A program made the translations under genes and the position numbers. Source: Archivesica marissinica (Eukaryota > Mollusca > Bivalvia > Venerida > Vesicomyidae). Taken from it: a stretch of 64,000 bases of DNA. Shown here one piece after another: positions 34,740 through 45,597 of this stretch (positions within the stretch are counted from its first letter, which is position 1; the number at the start of each line of letters is the position of its first letter). The notes beneath the pieces are model-generated. The model had not been told where the DNA came from and searched no databases. It saw only the letters and a list, made by a program, of their open reading frames with translations. Where the stretch lies: positions 46,900,671 through 46,964,670 of the forward strand of contig CM026395.1 of the NCBI GenBank assembly GCA_014843695.1, given 5' to 3'.

Positions 34740-35010
34740 ATGAAAGGTCAGTTTTGTTACATTTAATGAGAGATATTACTGGTTTTTCTATTACCTTGAC
34801 AGATAATGTATATTGGTCCACTTTTAGTTTGAATCCTTTGTCCTTACTATGCAAGATGTTGCGTTAAAATAATAAGTTTTATCAAAACCAGGTTAATTAA
34901 ATTGATAACATTTTTTACAGTAAATTATCCATTGGATATGCTGTAGGATATCGGTATGGATTTAATAATTATAAGATGAGGAAACGGATTAAAATGGATA
35001 GCATGTGGTG
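34740..35010 (+). repeat. Dispersed repeat (family of 8870-9080)
   Basis: 'gtatattggtccacttttag' and 'gataacattttttacagtaa' match the 8.9-kb copy. Confidence 0.55.
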
Positions 35011-35119
35011 TAAAGGAAACAACGATAAAAACAGAGGACCAATCTGCACTGAACGACTTTAAACACGCACCACTTTTGTCAGGGGGGGTATATTTTAAGA
35101 GTATAACCTATTTTCATAC

Positions 35120-35342
35120 CCGTCTGACCCTAATAAAATTAACAGTCTTTCAGATAGGACGTTAAACCGAGGTCTCGTGTCGGTGCTTTACACCGTGCAC
35201 GTAAAAGAACCAGAGGAGACTCTGGAATGGGTCTTTGTCTGTATGATTGCACTATCCTCCAACAATCTAAAATGACTAATCTCTTCAGGAGGCGTCGCTC
35301 ATATGGGCAACCGGTAGTGACGATAAATAAACGTAAAACACA
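35120..35342 (+). mobile_element. SINE-3, head-truncated, forward
   Basis: Starts at 'ccgtctgaccctaataaaat' just after the tRNA-like head and runs to the tail 'gataaataaacgtaaaacac'. It flows directly into the array whose unit resembles its own tail. Confidence 0.9.
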
Positions 35343-36110
35343 TACCGCGATTAACCATAGGGGGTGGCAACGATAAATAAATGTACTGGAGTCGTCGCCC
35401 CGATTAACCATAGGGGGTGGCAACGATAAATAAATGTACTGGAGGCGTCACCCCGATTAACCATAGGGGGTGGCAACGATAAATAAATGTACTGGAGTCG
35501 TCGCCCCGATTTACCATATGGGGTGGGCAACGATAAATAAATGTACTGGAGGCGTCGCCGCGATTAACCATAGATAAATAAATGTACTAGAGGCGTCGCC
35601 CCGATTTACCATAGGGGGTGGCAACGATAAATAAATGTACTAGAGGCGTCGCCCCGATTAACCATAGATAAATAAATGTACTAGAGGCGTCGCTCCGATT
35701 AACCATATGGGATGGCAACGATAAATAAATGTACTGGAGGCGTCGCCCGATTAACCATATGGGGTGGGCAACGATAAATAAATGTACAGGAGGCGTCGCC
35801 GCGATTAACCAAGAGAGGGGTGGCAACGATAAATAAATGTACTAGAGGCGTCGCCCCGATTAACCAAGAGGGGGTGGCAACGATAAATAACTGTACTAGA
35901 GGCGTCGCCCGATTAACCATATGGGGTGGGCAACGATAAATAAATGTACTAGAGGCGTAGCCCCGATTAACCAAGAGAGGGTGGCAACGATAAATAACTG
36001 TACTAGAGGCGTCGCCCAATTAACCATATGGGGTGGGCAACGATAAATAAATGTACAGGAGGCAACGATAAATAAATGTACTAGAGGCGTCGCCCCGATT
36101 AACCATAAAT
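35343..36110. repeat. Array of about 53-bp units resembling a SINE-3 tail
   Basis: The unit contains 'ggcgtcgccccgattaacca' and 'ggcaacgataaataaatgta'. 'aggcgtcgc' and 'caacgataaataaa' echo the SINE-3 tail (aggcgtcgctcatatggg; cgacgataaataaac). Some units lack the middle. About 14-15 copies. Confidence 0.9.
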
Positions 36111-36196
36111 AAACGTATAAAAAACTAAATCCTTGATCTTAATGTGCATTCAATCTAAAAATATGACCAATAACATACAGTGTTTAAGGATATTAC

Positions 36197-36299
36197 CTGC
36201 TTCCCATATTTCTGAAATTTCACTCATCGAGTTAAATGTGCTGACAAAAATCTTGCACTTCTCGCTAAACAGGAGGCCATGTTTCAACGCCTTGTGTCC
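36197..36299 (-). CDS. Gene B exon: end of second ABM-like module
   Basis: Bounded by the acceptor ttatttttag|GGACAC and the donor GAAGCAG|GTAATA. It is 103 nt, phase 0 in and phase 1 out. It reads HKALKHGLLFSEKCKIFVST then FNSMSEISEIWEA. It matches the second part of gene A exon 4 (LKPGSMISQNSKLFISRFNS...IWEL) without gaps. The helix after F-x-S with a Trp fits ABM/DUF1330 proteins. The following exon of gene B was not found with confidence. Confidence 0.75.
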
Positions 36300-36669
36300 C
36301 TAAAAATAACAGAAAATATATCGCCATACTAGTATAATACATGATTATTCAATTTACTCCCACATGTTTCTTCCATTTCCTAATAATTTTAATTAGTTGG
36401 GAATAGTGTTTAATGCTTCGGTAAAAAATCAAATATCTACAGAATTTAATTTCCAAATAGTTGTCACAGAATCTGAGTATTTCAACAAATAAACAAGCGT
36501 TGACATAACCAAATAATGCAAATAGGGTCAACAACCATGAATAACAACATTTATGGTACATGTACATATTTACCGTTATACCTCCAATTTGTGTCTGCGC
36601 ATATTTATTTTGTCAGGCGTAGCTTAGACTCTAATAATAAAATGTCGTTGGCATGAAATGTATGTATGT
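36300..36669. other. Intron of gene B, TTAA-element fragment
   Basis: 'atctacagaatttaatttcc' and 'gagtatttcaacaaataaac' match the interior of the element at 27917-28775. No gene is seen. Confidence 0.45.
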
Positions 36670-36867
36670 ATGTTCCATTAATGTCAAACCCCTCTCGGGG
36701 ACCTATACATTTTTCCTGGGCAGGCTTAGCCGACCTAAGCGATTAACCAGTACTAAGCAATGTGTGTGAGGTGCCTTGCTAAATGACACTACATACATGG
36801 CCTTTTCGAGTATCGAACCCGGGACCGTTCGATTCCAAATCCGACGCTCTACCACTGGACCATGGAC
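36670..36867 (-). mobile_element. SINE-7 (tRNA-like head with Pro-type loop)
   Basis: On the minus strand, GGCGTCCATGGTCCAGTGG then TAGAGCGTCGGATTTGGAA and CCGGGTTCGATACTCG form a tRNA-like head. The tail side reads 'cgaggggtttgaca' when reversed. A single copy is seen here; a short relative of its tail occurs at 24815. Confidence 0.55.
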
Positions 36868-37015
36868 GCCACACGAATGTTCGAATCTCACTTCGGATGT
36901 GGAGTTCTGAAGAAGCTAACCAGTTGGCTTGCGAAAGGTCAGTGGTTATATCCGAGTGCCCGTCCGTGTCTGCAATGTTGCTTGGTGGGACATACAGGGT
37001 CTTCTACGACCAATA
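36862..37015 (+). mobile_element. SINE-4, 5'-truncated
   Basis: 'gttcgaatctcacttcgga', 'ttgcgaaaggtcagtggtta' and 'gtcttctacgaccaataa' match the SINE-4 body. Confidence 0.7.
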
Positions 37016-37317
37016 ATAACTGGAAATTCGCCATATGGTGTTGTTGCGACTTTAATCCCCAAACAAACAATTATTTGTATTGATTTCTCGTAGTGAATCA
37101 ACTTAATCAGATTGTGTCAAATGCTTGCTTAAGGTCACAAAACGTACACAATAATTTCTGTTTACATTTATTAGGAATCTGGATAATATATTGTCGCACA
37201 AACATAGTGTCTGATATTGAGTTGCAAGATGCCATTATCTGTCCCTAATTGAAATAATTTGGAAGAGGTCATTCCCTTTGCTGAAATCATTTAGAAAAGA
37301 CAATTATCATCCCTTAC

Positions 37318-37463
37318 CTCCATATCCGATGCTACAAATGGAAGGCTGTGAGGCATGATCCTGAGGATATCATATCTAGCCTCTGCCTCGAACGATTGCA
37401 GGTGTTCCGTTGGGAACTTCTTGGCGTGCATTACCTCAATAAAGAGGTACGTGTCCAGCAACT
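37318..37463 (-). CDS. Gene B exon: start of second ABM-like module
   Basis: Bounded by the acceptor ttgtttcatag|AGTTGC and the donor GATATGGAG|GTAAGG. The exon has 146 nt, completes a phase-1 codon with AG, then encodes 48 residues to a phase-0 end. It reads LLDTYLFIEVMHAKKFPTEH, FEAEARYDILRI and LPFVASDME. It matches the first part of gene A exon 4, with T.F.IE and FEAE.R.D.LR conserved. The combined length with the 36197 exon is 249 nt, identical to gene A exon 4. The opposite-strand ORFs are shadows. Confidence 0.78.
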
Positions 37464-37526
37464 CTATGAAACAATCATCAATACCAATATTTATTTACAA
37501 TACATTACAAAGCAATACAATACAAT

Positions 37527-37761
37527 GCGGAAGTCGTGATAGCGCAGTGGTAGCGCGTTCGCTTCAGGTGCGAAAGGCCCTGAGTTCGAGTCCACTGGAA
37601 CCGTTACGATTGTGCCCTTAAGCAAGGCATTTAAATTCCACATGCCTCTTCTCTCTCCCTCGTGGCGATGTAATGCATCAGGAACGAGGTCTCGAGAGTG
37701 ATTACTATAAGTTGTAAGAACTTGTTTCACAATCGAGCTAAAATAAATTTGTATCAACTAA
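37527..37761 (+). mobile_element. SINE-1, full length
   Basis: Head 'gcggaagtcgtgatagcgca' to tail 'caatcgagctaaaataaa'. It lies 64 bp upstream (in gene direction) of the gene B exon acceptor. Confidence 0.9.
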
Positions 37762-37929
37762 TACAATAAGCTTATTGCATACAACAATTACACATGTTTA
37801 TAGCAATTAAACAGTAAACACAGGCAGTGACATGGAATTTTACAACAGAGCAAACGTGTAAGTAATTAGTATTCAGATATATGATATAAATTCTTCTGAA
37901 ATTAGCATTGATACTTTATATATGATATT

Positions 37930-38155
37930 GAATTTTTTTTATGCTATACATGTATGCTAACATTGATGTGTGTTATATGTTTTTATGCTATACATGTATG
38001 CTAACATTGATGTGTGTTATATGTTTTTATGCTATACATGTATGCTAACATTGATGTGTGTTATATGTTTTTATGCTATACATGTATGCTAACATTGATG
38101 TGTGTTATATGTTTTTATGCTATACATGTATGCTAACATTGATGTGTGTTATATG
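37930..38155. repeat. Minisatellite, 44-bp unit, 5 copies
   Basis: The unit contains 'ttttatgctatacatgtatg' and 'ctaacattgatgtgtgttat'. Copies are identical or nearly so. Confidence 0.95.
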
Positions 38156-38449
38156 GATGAGGAGCATATTACTCAAATATAATTAAACTTTATGTTCTGT
38201 TCTGTTCTATAAAAACGTGTTAGTTTCGTTGTTTATTTGCAAATTATATAAATTTGGAAAGATCGATGTTGATTTTGTTTGGACAAAAAATTAATACATT
38301 TCTGTATTGTCGACCAAGTACGGATATATCTTTTAATGAATTTCGATCTTCTAGTTGAATACTGTGGGCAGATATGAAGTGATACTCATTTTCCAAAAAT
38401 CTAGAGCTACAATAAATACATAGTGTTTCGTTTCGTGGATATGATTGTA

Positions 38450-38800
38450 CATTTAATGCTTTCCAGTGAAATATAGAAATGTATCAGTGGAAAGCAGCGG
38501 AATAACACAGTTTATTTATTTCTGATTTGTGCGTGTGGTTCCTAGCCACTGCATGTTCAAATGCTGTCAACTGGAACGTGTTCGAATGAATTGCATCGTG
38601 AAAACACTTTTTCAGCCTACAATAAAAAGACAATGTGTTTGTTTACGTGAAATGGGCGAATTGTATTTCACTTATGAACATAGAAAACACCGCTCGTGAT
38701 AACACTACCTGCAAGGTGAAATATAATTTGCTCACAGTTTTCATACACAGAAACAAACAAAAATATAATTTTTAGTTTTGTGGTATGTTGCCTTGTGAGC
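38450..38800 (+). mobile_element. Array-bearing dispersed element (third copy)
   Basis: 'tgctttccagtgaaatatag', 'gtgtggttcctagccactgc', 'atgtgtttgtttacgtg' and 'gaacatagaaaacaccgctc' parallel 12.7 kb and 15.5-15.9 kb. The 21-bp array follows at its right. Confidence 0.55.
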
Positions 38801-38804
38801 CTTA

Positions 38805-39482
38805 GAGGGTCACAGCGAGACAATACAGAGTCACAGCGAGACAATATAGGGTCACAGCGAGACAATACAGGGTCACAGCGAGACAATACAGAGTCACAGC
38901 GAGACAATATAGGGTCACAGCGAGACAATACAGGGTCACAGCGAGACAATACAGGGTCACAGCGAGACAATACAGGGTAACGGCAAGACAATACAGGGTC
39001 ACAGCGAGACAATACAGGGTCACAGCGAGACAATACAGGGTCACAGCGAGACAATACAGGGTCACAGCGAGACAATACACGGTCACAGCGAGACAATACA
39101 GGGTCACAGCGAGACAATACAGGGTCACAGCGAGACAATACAGGGTCACAGCGAGACAATACAGGGTCACAGCGAGACAATACAGGGTCACAGCGAGACA
39201 ATACAGGGTCACAGCGAGACAATACAGTGTCACAGCGAGACAATAGAGGATCACAGCGAGACAATAGAGGGTCACAGCGAGACAATACAGGGTCACAGCG
39301 AGACAATACAGGGTCACAGCGAGACAATAGAGGGTCACAGCGAGACAATAGAGGGTCACAGCGAGACAATAGAGGGTCACAGCGAGACAATACAGGGTCA
39401 CAGCGAGACAATACAGGGTCACAGCGAGACAATACAGGGTCACAGCGAGACAATACAGGGTCACAGCGAGACAATACAGGGT
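38805..39482. repeat. Minisatellite, 21-bp unit, 32 copies
   Basis: The unit is 'cacagcgagacaatacaggg' plus 't', with tagagg variants. Seven codons without stops give long shadow ORFs (up to 268 codons) in two minus-strand frames. Confidence 0.96.
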
Positions 39483-39512
39483 AACTGTCTTATAGATCCT
39501 GTATCTTGTCCA

Positions 39513-40282
39513 GTATCACTTTTAAAGTCATATCCATGTGATTCAGTAGGACTTTCTTACAGTCATTTCCGTGTAATTCAGTAGGACTTTCTTAAAGTCA
39601 AATCCATGTCATTCAGTAGGACTTTCTTACAGTCATTTCCGTGTCATTCAGTAGGACTGTTTTACAGTCAAATCAGTGTAATTCAGTAGGACTTTCTTAC
39701 AGTCATTTCCGTGTAATTCAGTAGGACTTTCTTACAGTCAAATCCATGTGATTCAGTAGGACTTTCTTACAGTCATTTCCGTGTCATTCAGTAGGACTTT
39801 CTTACAATCATATCCATGTAATTCAGTAGGACTTTCTTACAGTCAAATCCGTGTAATTCAGTAGGACGTTCTTACAGTCATATCCGTGTAATTCAGTAGG
39901 ACTTTCTTAAAGTCAAATCCATGTCATTCACTAGGACTTTCTTACAGTCATTTCCGTGTCATTCAGTAGGACTTTTTTACAGTCAAATCCGTGTAATTCA
40001 GTAGGACTTTCTTACTGTCATTTCCGTGTAATTCAGTAGGACTTTCTTACAGTCAAATCCATGTAATTCAGTAGGACTTTCTTACAGTCATTTCCGTGTC
40101 ATTCAGTAGGACTTTCTTACAATCATATCCATGTAATTCAGTAGGACTTTCTTACAGTCAAATCCATGTAATTCAGTAGGACTTTCTTACAGTCACATCC
40201 GTGTAATTCAGTAGGACTTTCTTACAGTCATATCCGTGTAATTCAGTATCACTTTCTTAAAGTCATATCCGTGTAATTCAGT
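39513..40282. repeat. Minisatellite, 35-bp unit, 22 copies, 315-bp higher-order repeat
   Basis: The unit contains 'attcagtaggactttcttac' and 'agtcatttccgtgta'. Variants tttccgtgt and aaatccatgt alternate, and a nine-unit order (starting with the taaag variant near 39593 and again near 39908) repeats. Confidence 0.93.
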
Positions 40283-40370
40283 CATATATTCATGTTCAAA
40301 CTGACTGCCGCAATATCTAAAATTATTGCTACCATACAACCAGTATTAGTCAAATGTTGCTATAAGGTAA

Positions 40371-40816
40371 ATACGTAAATAGGCATAATGTAGTCCCAAT
40401 AACTAATATAGTTCATTTTTCATTTTGGTGAAATGCATTTTCATGACAAGCAGTGTAATAGTTTTTGTGTTTTTTTGGAGAAATTATGTGACTTGAGAAG
40501 ACTTCAGACTAGTTTATGTGTGGAAAACATGTGGTATAAGAATTCAGGCCATTGCAAACTGAAGGTTGGTATACTGTACTATTTGGCGGATGAATACAGT
40601 ATGTAAACACAGTGACGTTATTCACAGGTGAGCACTGGCTATGCAAAGCATTACTTATGGGATATTTGTGCTGTTTTCCAGTTTGATTTGAATACCTCTT
40701 CACAGTGGATGTGGTATCAGAAGAAATGAAAGATTGGTCATATAAATGAACAGACTGTATGTTTTTACTTTTTACTATGTACTTAATAGGCAATTTATTT
40801 GTTGTTTTACAACCAT
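40371..40816 (+). repeat. Dispersed repeat, copy 2 (pair with 9487-9932)
   Basis: Matches from 'aataggcataatgtagtccc' through 'gaagaaatgaaagattgg' to 'aataggcaatttatttgt'. It lies in a gene B intron. Confidence 0.75.
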
Positions 40817-41678
40817 ATTAAAATGTTCATAACTTCATTTCTTCGTAGCAAATCATAACAGTAATGCATTTAATGGGCGAGCATCTACATCACTGTTACC
40901 ATGTCTTGTTCAAATTGTTGGCATAAAGCGTGCGTGCAACCCGTTTTAATAGGAATATGCTTTATAAAGTTCACGCAAAACTGCGAAATGAGGCATATGT
41001 TTTTTTAAACTAACGTTACCATATTTACTTTATTTACAAATCTGATCATATGATGCATATTATCAAATAGCGGCATTACTTGTTTAACTGTTGGGGGAAG
41101 ATCGGGGCCTCCCATATTGAGGTAATGGGCATACGGAGGGGGAGGTCGAATGTTCGAACCTCGTCAGCGGTTAAATCTGAAATGGCCGGTTGATGAAATC
41201 CAACTAGTTAAATAACCGCCAATGCAATAATATGATTCGGGAAGTAGGGCCTACTAATGTTCATATGAGATGTCTGATAAGACAGAAATTACTGGCCCTT
41301 TACTAAACATTTTACATATAATTTAAATGTGGTCAAATAGCGACATTATGCCTACAGCTTTAACTGGTGGAAGAAGACTTGGGCTTTCCAAATAGTCCAG
41401 ACATAAAATATATTAGGTTACTGTCTTATAAAATTTAATTTATTAGGCGAGTTTGAGAAAATATTTTCAGAGACGAGTTTTTTACGAATCCTATCTTCTG
41501 ATAAAAAAAAGAAGTTTTAAAGAGGAATGATCACTGAATAATCATGGCCTGAATCAATATCATTTGTGAACATTATGACGTCATACACGCAGCTTTATGG
41601 CGTCACAAAAAGCTTATTATGTAGGCGTTATTACCACTATTATGCATGAAAAGTAGGATAAAATCGGTAAATACATAC
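40817..41678. other. Intron of gene B, nothing recognised
   Basis: Two related phrases ('gggggaagatcggggcct' near 41093, 'ggtggaagaagacttggg' near 41366) may mark an old duplication. No exon is supported. Confidence 0.4.
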
Positions 41679-41919
41679 TAACGGACGGTAGTGTCAACAG
41701 CGGTATTATATGACATTCAAACCCTTCGGGTGATGGAAAGTTGTTTTGCTTGAACCTGTTCCTGAACGAGTTATGGAAAAAATCATGAGCCGTTTGCCTC
41801 GTCGGGAACCAGAGGATGGCGATGGCATCGTCGACGTGTCTGTAGTTTATGGCAACCTGTTGACGTTGCGATTGGTTCCGGCAATATTTCCAACCAGATT
41901 CGCCTTCAATGACGAATAT
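41679..41919 (-). CDS. Gene B exon: C-terminal half of first ABM-like module
   Basis: Bounded by the acceptor tatgttctag|ATATTCGTC and the donor TCCGTTA|GTATGT. It is 241 nt, phase 0 in and phase 1 out. It reads IFVIEGESGWKYCRNQ, then VDDAIAILWFPTRQTAHDFF, FPSPEGFECHIIPLL. It parallels gene A exon 3, and the strand AILWFP followed by the A..FF helix is the clearest ABM/DUF1330-like feature in the window. A plus-strand ORF here (41746-42003) is the shadow. Confidence 0.8.
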
Positions 41920-42031
41920 CTAGAACATACGTATCGTGCTGGTACTTGTATATATAACCACATACATTTACAACAAATTATTGCCGTTACTATAACACTC
42001 TGATCCAACGGAACTCGAACTCGAAACTATT

Positions 42032-42272
42032 GTGGCTGTGGTGTTAGTGTATTGGTTAGCGCTCTCGTTTCTCACCAATGCAATCCAGGTTCGATCCTCG
42101 GACCAGGAAGTATCTGAGATGGTACTGTGGTCGCCATATCGAACAGGTTATTTTCTCCGTGTACTCCGGTTTCCTCTTGCACGAATGATTAAATGTACGC
42201 TTTCACCGGCACCAACGAAAGTGATTAATATCAGTTGCTGATGTTTCATTCTCCATCATTGTACAAAGTTTA
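42032..42272 (+). mobile_element. SINE-2, diverged
   Basis: Head with changes ('tggtgttagtgtattggtta', 'ggttcgatcctcgg'), block 'gtgtactccggtttcctc', tail 'gtgattaatatcagttgc'. Confidence 0.82.
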
Positions 42273-42317
42273 TCTGCTTAGTTAGTATCAGCTTTTCATA
42301 AGAATAACAACTTGTTG

Positions 42318-43562
42318 AGTGGTGGTGGTGGTGGTGGTGGTGGTGGTGGTGGTGGTGGTGGTGGTGGTGGTGGTGGTGGTGGTGGTGGTGGTGGTGGTGG
42401 TGGTGGTGGTGGTGGTGGTGGTGGTGGTGGTGGTGGTGGTGGTGGTGGTGGTGGTGGTGGTGGTGGTGGTGGTGGTGGTGGTGGTGGTGGTGGTGGTGGT
42501 GGTGGTGGTGGTGGTGGTGGTGGTGGTGGTGGTGGTGGTGGTGGTGGTGGTGGTGGTGGTGGTGGTGGTGGTGGTGGTGGTGGTGGTGGTGGTGGTGGTG
42601 GTGGTGGTGGTGGTGGTGGTGGTGGTGGTGGTGGTGGTGGTGGTGGTGGTGTGGTGGTGGTGGTGGTGGTGGTGGTGGTGGTGGTGGTGGTGGTGGTGGT
42701 GGTGGGGTGGTGGTGGTGGTGGTGGTGGTGGTGGTGGTGGTGGTGGTGGTGGTGGTGGTGGTGGTGGTGGTGGTGGTGGTGGTGGTGGTGGTGGTGGTGG
42801 TGGTGGTGGTGGTGGGTGGGGTGGTGGTGGTGGTGGTGGGTGGTGGTGGTGGTGGTGGTGGTGGTGGTGGTGGTGGTGGTGGTGGGGTGGTGGTGGTGGT
42901 GGTGGTGTGGTGGTGGTGGTGGTGGTGGTGGTGGTGGTGGTGGGGGTGGTGGTGGTGGTGGTGGTGGTGGTGGTGGGTGGTGGTGGTGGTGGTGGTGGTG
43001 GTTGGTGGTGGTGGTGGTGGTGGTGGTGGTGGTGGTGGTGGTGGTGGTGGTGGTGGTGGTGGTGGTGGTGGTGGTGGTGGTGGTGGGGTGGTGGTGGTGG
43101 TGGTGGTGGTGGTGGTGGTGGTGGTGGTGGTGGTGGTGGTGGTGGTGGTGGTGGTGGTGGTGGTGGTGGTGGTGGGTGGTGGGGGGGTGGTGGTGGTGGT
43201 GGGTGGGGGTGGTGGTGGTGGTGGTGGTGGTGGTGGTGGTGGTGGTGGTGGTGGTGGTGGTGGTGGTGGTGGTGGTGGTGGTGGTGGGTGGTGGTGGTGG
43301 TGGTGGTGGTGGTGGTGGTGGTGGTGGTGGTGGTGGTGGTGGTGGTGGTGGTGGTGGGGGTGGTGGTGGTGGTGGTGGTGGTGGTGGTGGTGGTGGTGGT
43401 GGTGGTGGTGGTGGTGGTGGTGGTGGTGGTGGTGGTGGTGGTGTGGTGGTGGTGGTGGTGGTGGTGGTGGTGGTGGTGGTGGTGGTGGTGGTGGTGGTGG
43501 TGGTGGTGGTGGTGGTGGTGGTGGTGGTGGTGGTGGTGGTGGTGGTGGTGGTGGTTGGTGGT
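42318..43562. repeat. Trinucleotide repeat (GGT)n, 1.25 kb
   Basis: Almost pure GGT with single-base slips that shift frame. Shadow ORFs (442, 429 and 295 codons) read poly-Gly, poly-Val and poly-Trp. It ends directly at the tail of a SINE-3. Dense GG runs could form two-tetrad G-quadruplexes. Confidence 0.98.
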
Positions 43563-43828
43563 TTATTTATCTTCGCTACCGGTTACCCATATGAGCGACG
43601 CCTCCTGACGAGATTAGTCATTTTAGATTGTGGAGGATAGTGCAATGATACAGAAAGATAACCATTACAGAGTCTCCTCTGGTTCTTTTACGTGCACGGT
43701 GTAAAGCAACGACACGAGACCTCGGTTTAACGTCCCATCTGAAAGACTGTTAATTGTATTAGGGTCAGAACCTGCGATCCCTGGATTACCAGTCCAGCGT
43801 GTTAACCACTGGACTACAGATCCGTCTG
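43560..43828 (-). mobile_element. SINE-3, near full length
   Basis: Tail at left joined to the GGT repeat, tRNA-Thr-like head at right ending 'gactacagatccgtctg'. A small deletion removes part of the box-B-like region ('gggtcagaacctgcga'). Confidence 0.9.
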
Positions 43829-43830
43829 TA

Positions 43831-44042
43831 TTCGCTGACTTGTATACAACTGTAACCTAACATCACTGATGGTCACGGGGGAGTCCAGCTCAGACCGTGT
43901 CTCTTTATATGAAAAAGTTGGCGGTTTCTTACGGAGGTTGGTGCACCAACTACTGGTTAACCACTGGAACCTGCCCAGGAAAGGTGTTAGGTAAACTGCC
44001 CGTCGTTCAAATGGGCAACCGGTAGTGACGTTAAATAACATT
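43831..44042 (+). mobile_element. SINE-5, head to head with SINE-3
   Basis: 'ttcgctgacttgtataca' to 'gtctctttatatgaaa', then 'cactggaacctgcccaggaa', and the tail 'gggcaaccggtagtgacgtt'. A second copy is at 55228-55446. The tail matches that of SINE-3. Confidence 0.72.
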
Positions 44043-44498
44043 GAATAAACAAAATGGGAACGGAAATCTTTCTCATGACCATTTTAATGTCGTTTTGCTA
44101 ACATGACCAATCAGCATATAGATTGCAACTACCAATCAGCATAAAGATAACATCTGCCAATCAGCTTGGTGATAACATCCTGTATTCAACCAATAGTTAC
44201 ACATTATGAAGGGAACAATGGAATACAGTATTTTTTGTCGGAATGAGTTTTAATAAATCAGACTGGTCAAGTGGTTAGCGTGTTGGACAGTGAATAACGA
44301 AATTGCAGGTTCGATCAAACGTTGATGGATTTGGATAACGTTGTGGATATATACATGTAGAGGGTTGGTCTGGAAGGAAGTGATTCAATATTGACAGAAA
44401 TGTGTTACGGTCTGTGGTTAGGGCGGTCAGCGAAGGGTCCATTACCATTGATTTCAATAGTAAACTGGAAACAAACAATTTTGAAATAGACCACTAAC
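44043..44498. other. Intron of gene B, tRNA-like fragment
   Basis: At 44262-44325 'gactggtcaagtggttagcg' and 'aaattgcaggttcgatca' form a degenerate tRNA-like head. 'aaccaatcagcat' type words repeat at 44105, 44130 and 44156. No exon. Confidence 0.4.
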
Positions 44499-44639
44499 CT
44501 TATTCTTTCCAGCAATGCCAAGTACGTATCCGCCAAAGCTCTTTATAATCGTCTGTAGTTGTCGAAACGCCACTTTCACCTCATCGCTTGCACTCTCGTT
44601 GTAGCGGATAATGTAGAGAAGACCTGACTGTTGTTCGGA
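44499..44639 (-). CDS. Gene B exon: N-terminal half of first ABM-like module
   Basis: Bounded by the acceptor atatgttttacag|TCCGAA and the donor AATAAG|GTTAGT. It is 141 nt, phase 0 on both sides and 47 residues, exactly matching gene A exon 2. It reads SEQQSGLLYIIRYNES, a helix EVKVAFRQLQTIIKSF, and GGYVLGIAGKNK. The next exon (41679) continues with the second strand IFVIEG. Confidence 0.8.
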
Positions 44640-45403
44640 CTGTAAAACATATATTTACAAGTGTGACCATAACCTGAGGACAGCTGAAATTTGCGAGAAA
44701 TCGTGAAATTTGCACAACGTGTAAGTTAACCTCTATCCTGTAATTCCAAAATTTAGCCTCATTTATACAAACAAACAGACACACATATGGCTACTTAATA
44801 GAGGTCAAATGGGAAATGATAGTTCAGTACTCGATAAGATGGGTGTCTATTCAGATTGGCGTCTTAATATAGTTGGTTGATAACCCTCATTCAAGTGTAT
44901 TCCCACGCCGTGTTCATTGGTGCTCTGTGACTGACGTCGGAAACTGACACTCCTACATGATGTATAGCAGAAAATATATTGACACCATAAAAATAACTGT
45001 GTACCTTTATATTGAGTCTTATTTTTCGATACCAATTTTTGAATTGTGGATTTTGCTATCAATGAGTGAAGAAAATAGTCCTTCACACATTGAATTAATT
45101 CCCTCCATATTTAAGCGCGTAGACTTCCAAATTGTCCTATGTTTTTTCTAAAAGGATATAAATTTTACCTCACAGAAAGTGCACAGATTCCTTTTGGTGT
45201 TAGTATATATACTCTAAAACTACACATCTTCTGACCCTTGTAACAATAACAATACATGTAACATGTATATACTAATCTATGTTTCAGTTGATAGCCTGTT
45301 GCCCGACGATGTTCCAGGAAGTAGCGAGCAACACCACGTGAACTGCATGCATAGTGTGTTACTCCCTTTAAAAGCAACCTTCTGACATATCTATAAACCC
45401 ATG
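44640..45403. other. Intron of gene B
   Basis: Bases about 44675-44815 contain 'tggctacttaatagaggtca', a fragment of the element at 61619. A 45-nt open stretch ending CTGTGAG|GTAAAA at 45170 has a donor but no family support. Confidence 0.4.
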
Positions 45404-45470
45404 TCGTGAAGTCGTAATAGCGCAGTGGTAGCGCGGTCGCTTCATGTATGAAAGGCCCGGGAGTTTAATA
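45404..45470 (+). mobile_element. SINE-1, head only
   Basis: 'gaagtcgtaatagcgcagtg' and 'aaaggcccgggagttta', then unrelated sequence. Confidence 0.75.
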
Positions 45471-45597
45471 GTATTAACAGCCTACAACACTAGCAAAAAT
45501 TATCTACACACAAACGCACGCACGCACGCACTCAATTATATATGCAGTCTGATGCATAAATATAATTATGAACATACATAAATTATTGTTGAAGCAG

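Noticed and set aside
38668..39474. ORFs of 268 and 220 codons (SRCDPVL and AVTLYCL repeats)
   Set aside because: Two frames of the same 21-bp array.
41746..42003. Plus-strand 85-codon ORF
   Set aside because: It is the opposite-strand shadow of the gene B exon 41679-41919, which has splice sites and a paralogue.
42312..43640. Poly-Gly, poly-Val and poly-Trp ORFs
   Set aside because: Reading frames of (GGT)n; frame slips between poly-Gly, Val and Trp show no constraint.
45170..45214. Possible 45-nt phase-0 exon before the 44639 exon
   Set aside because: Has a donor, but the acceptor is poor and no similar peptide is found in gene A.
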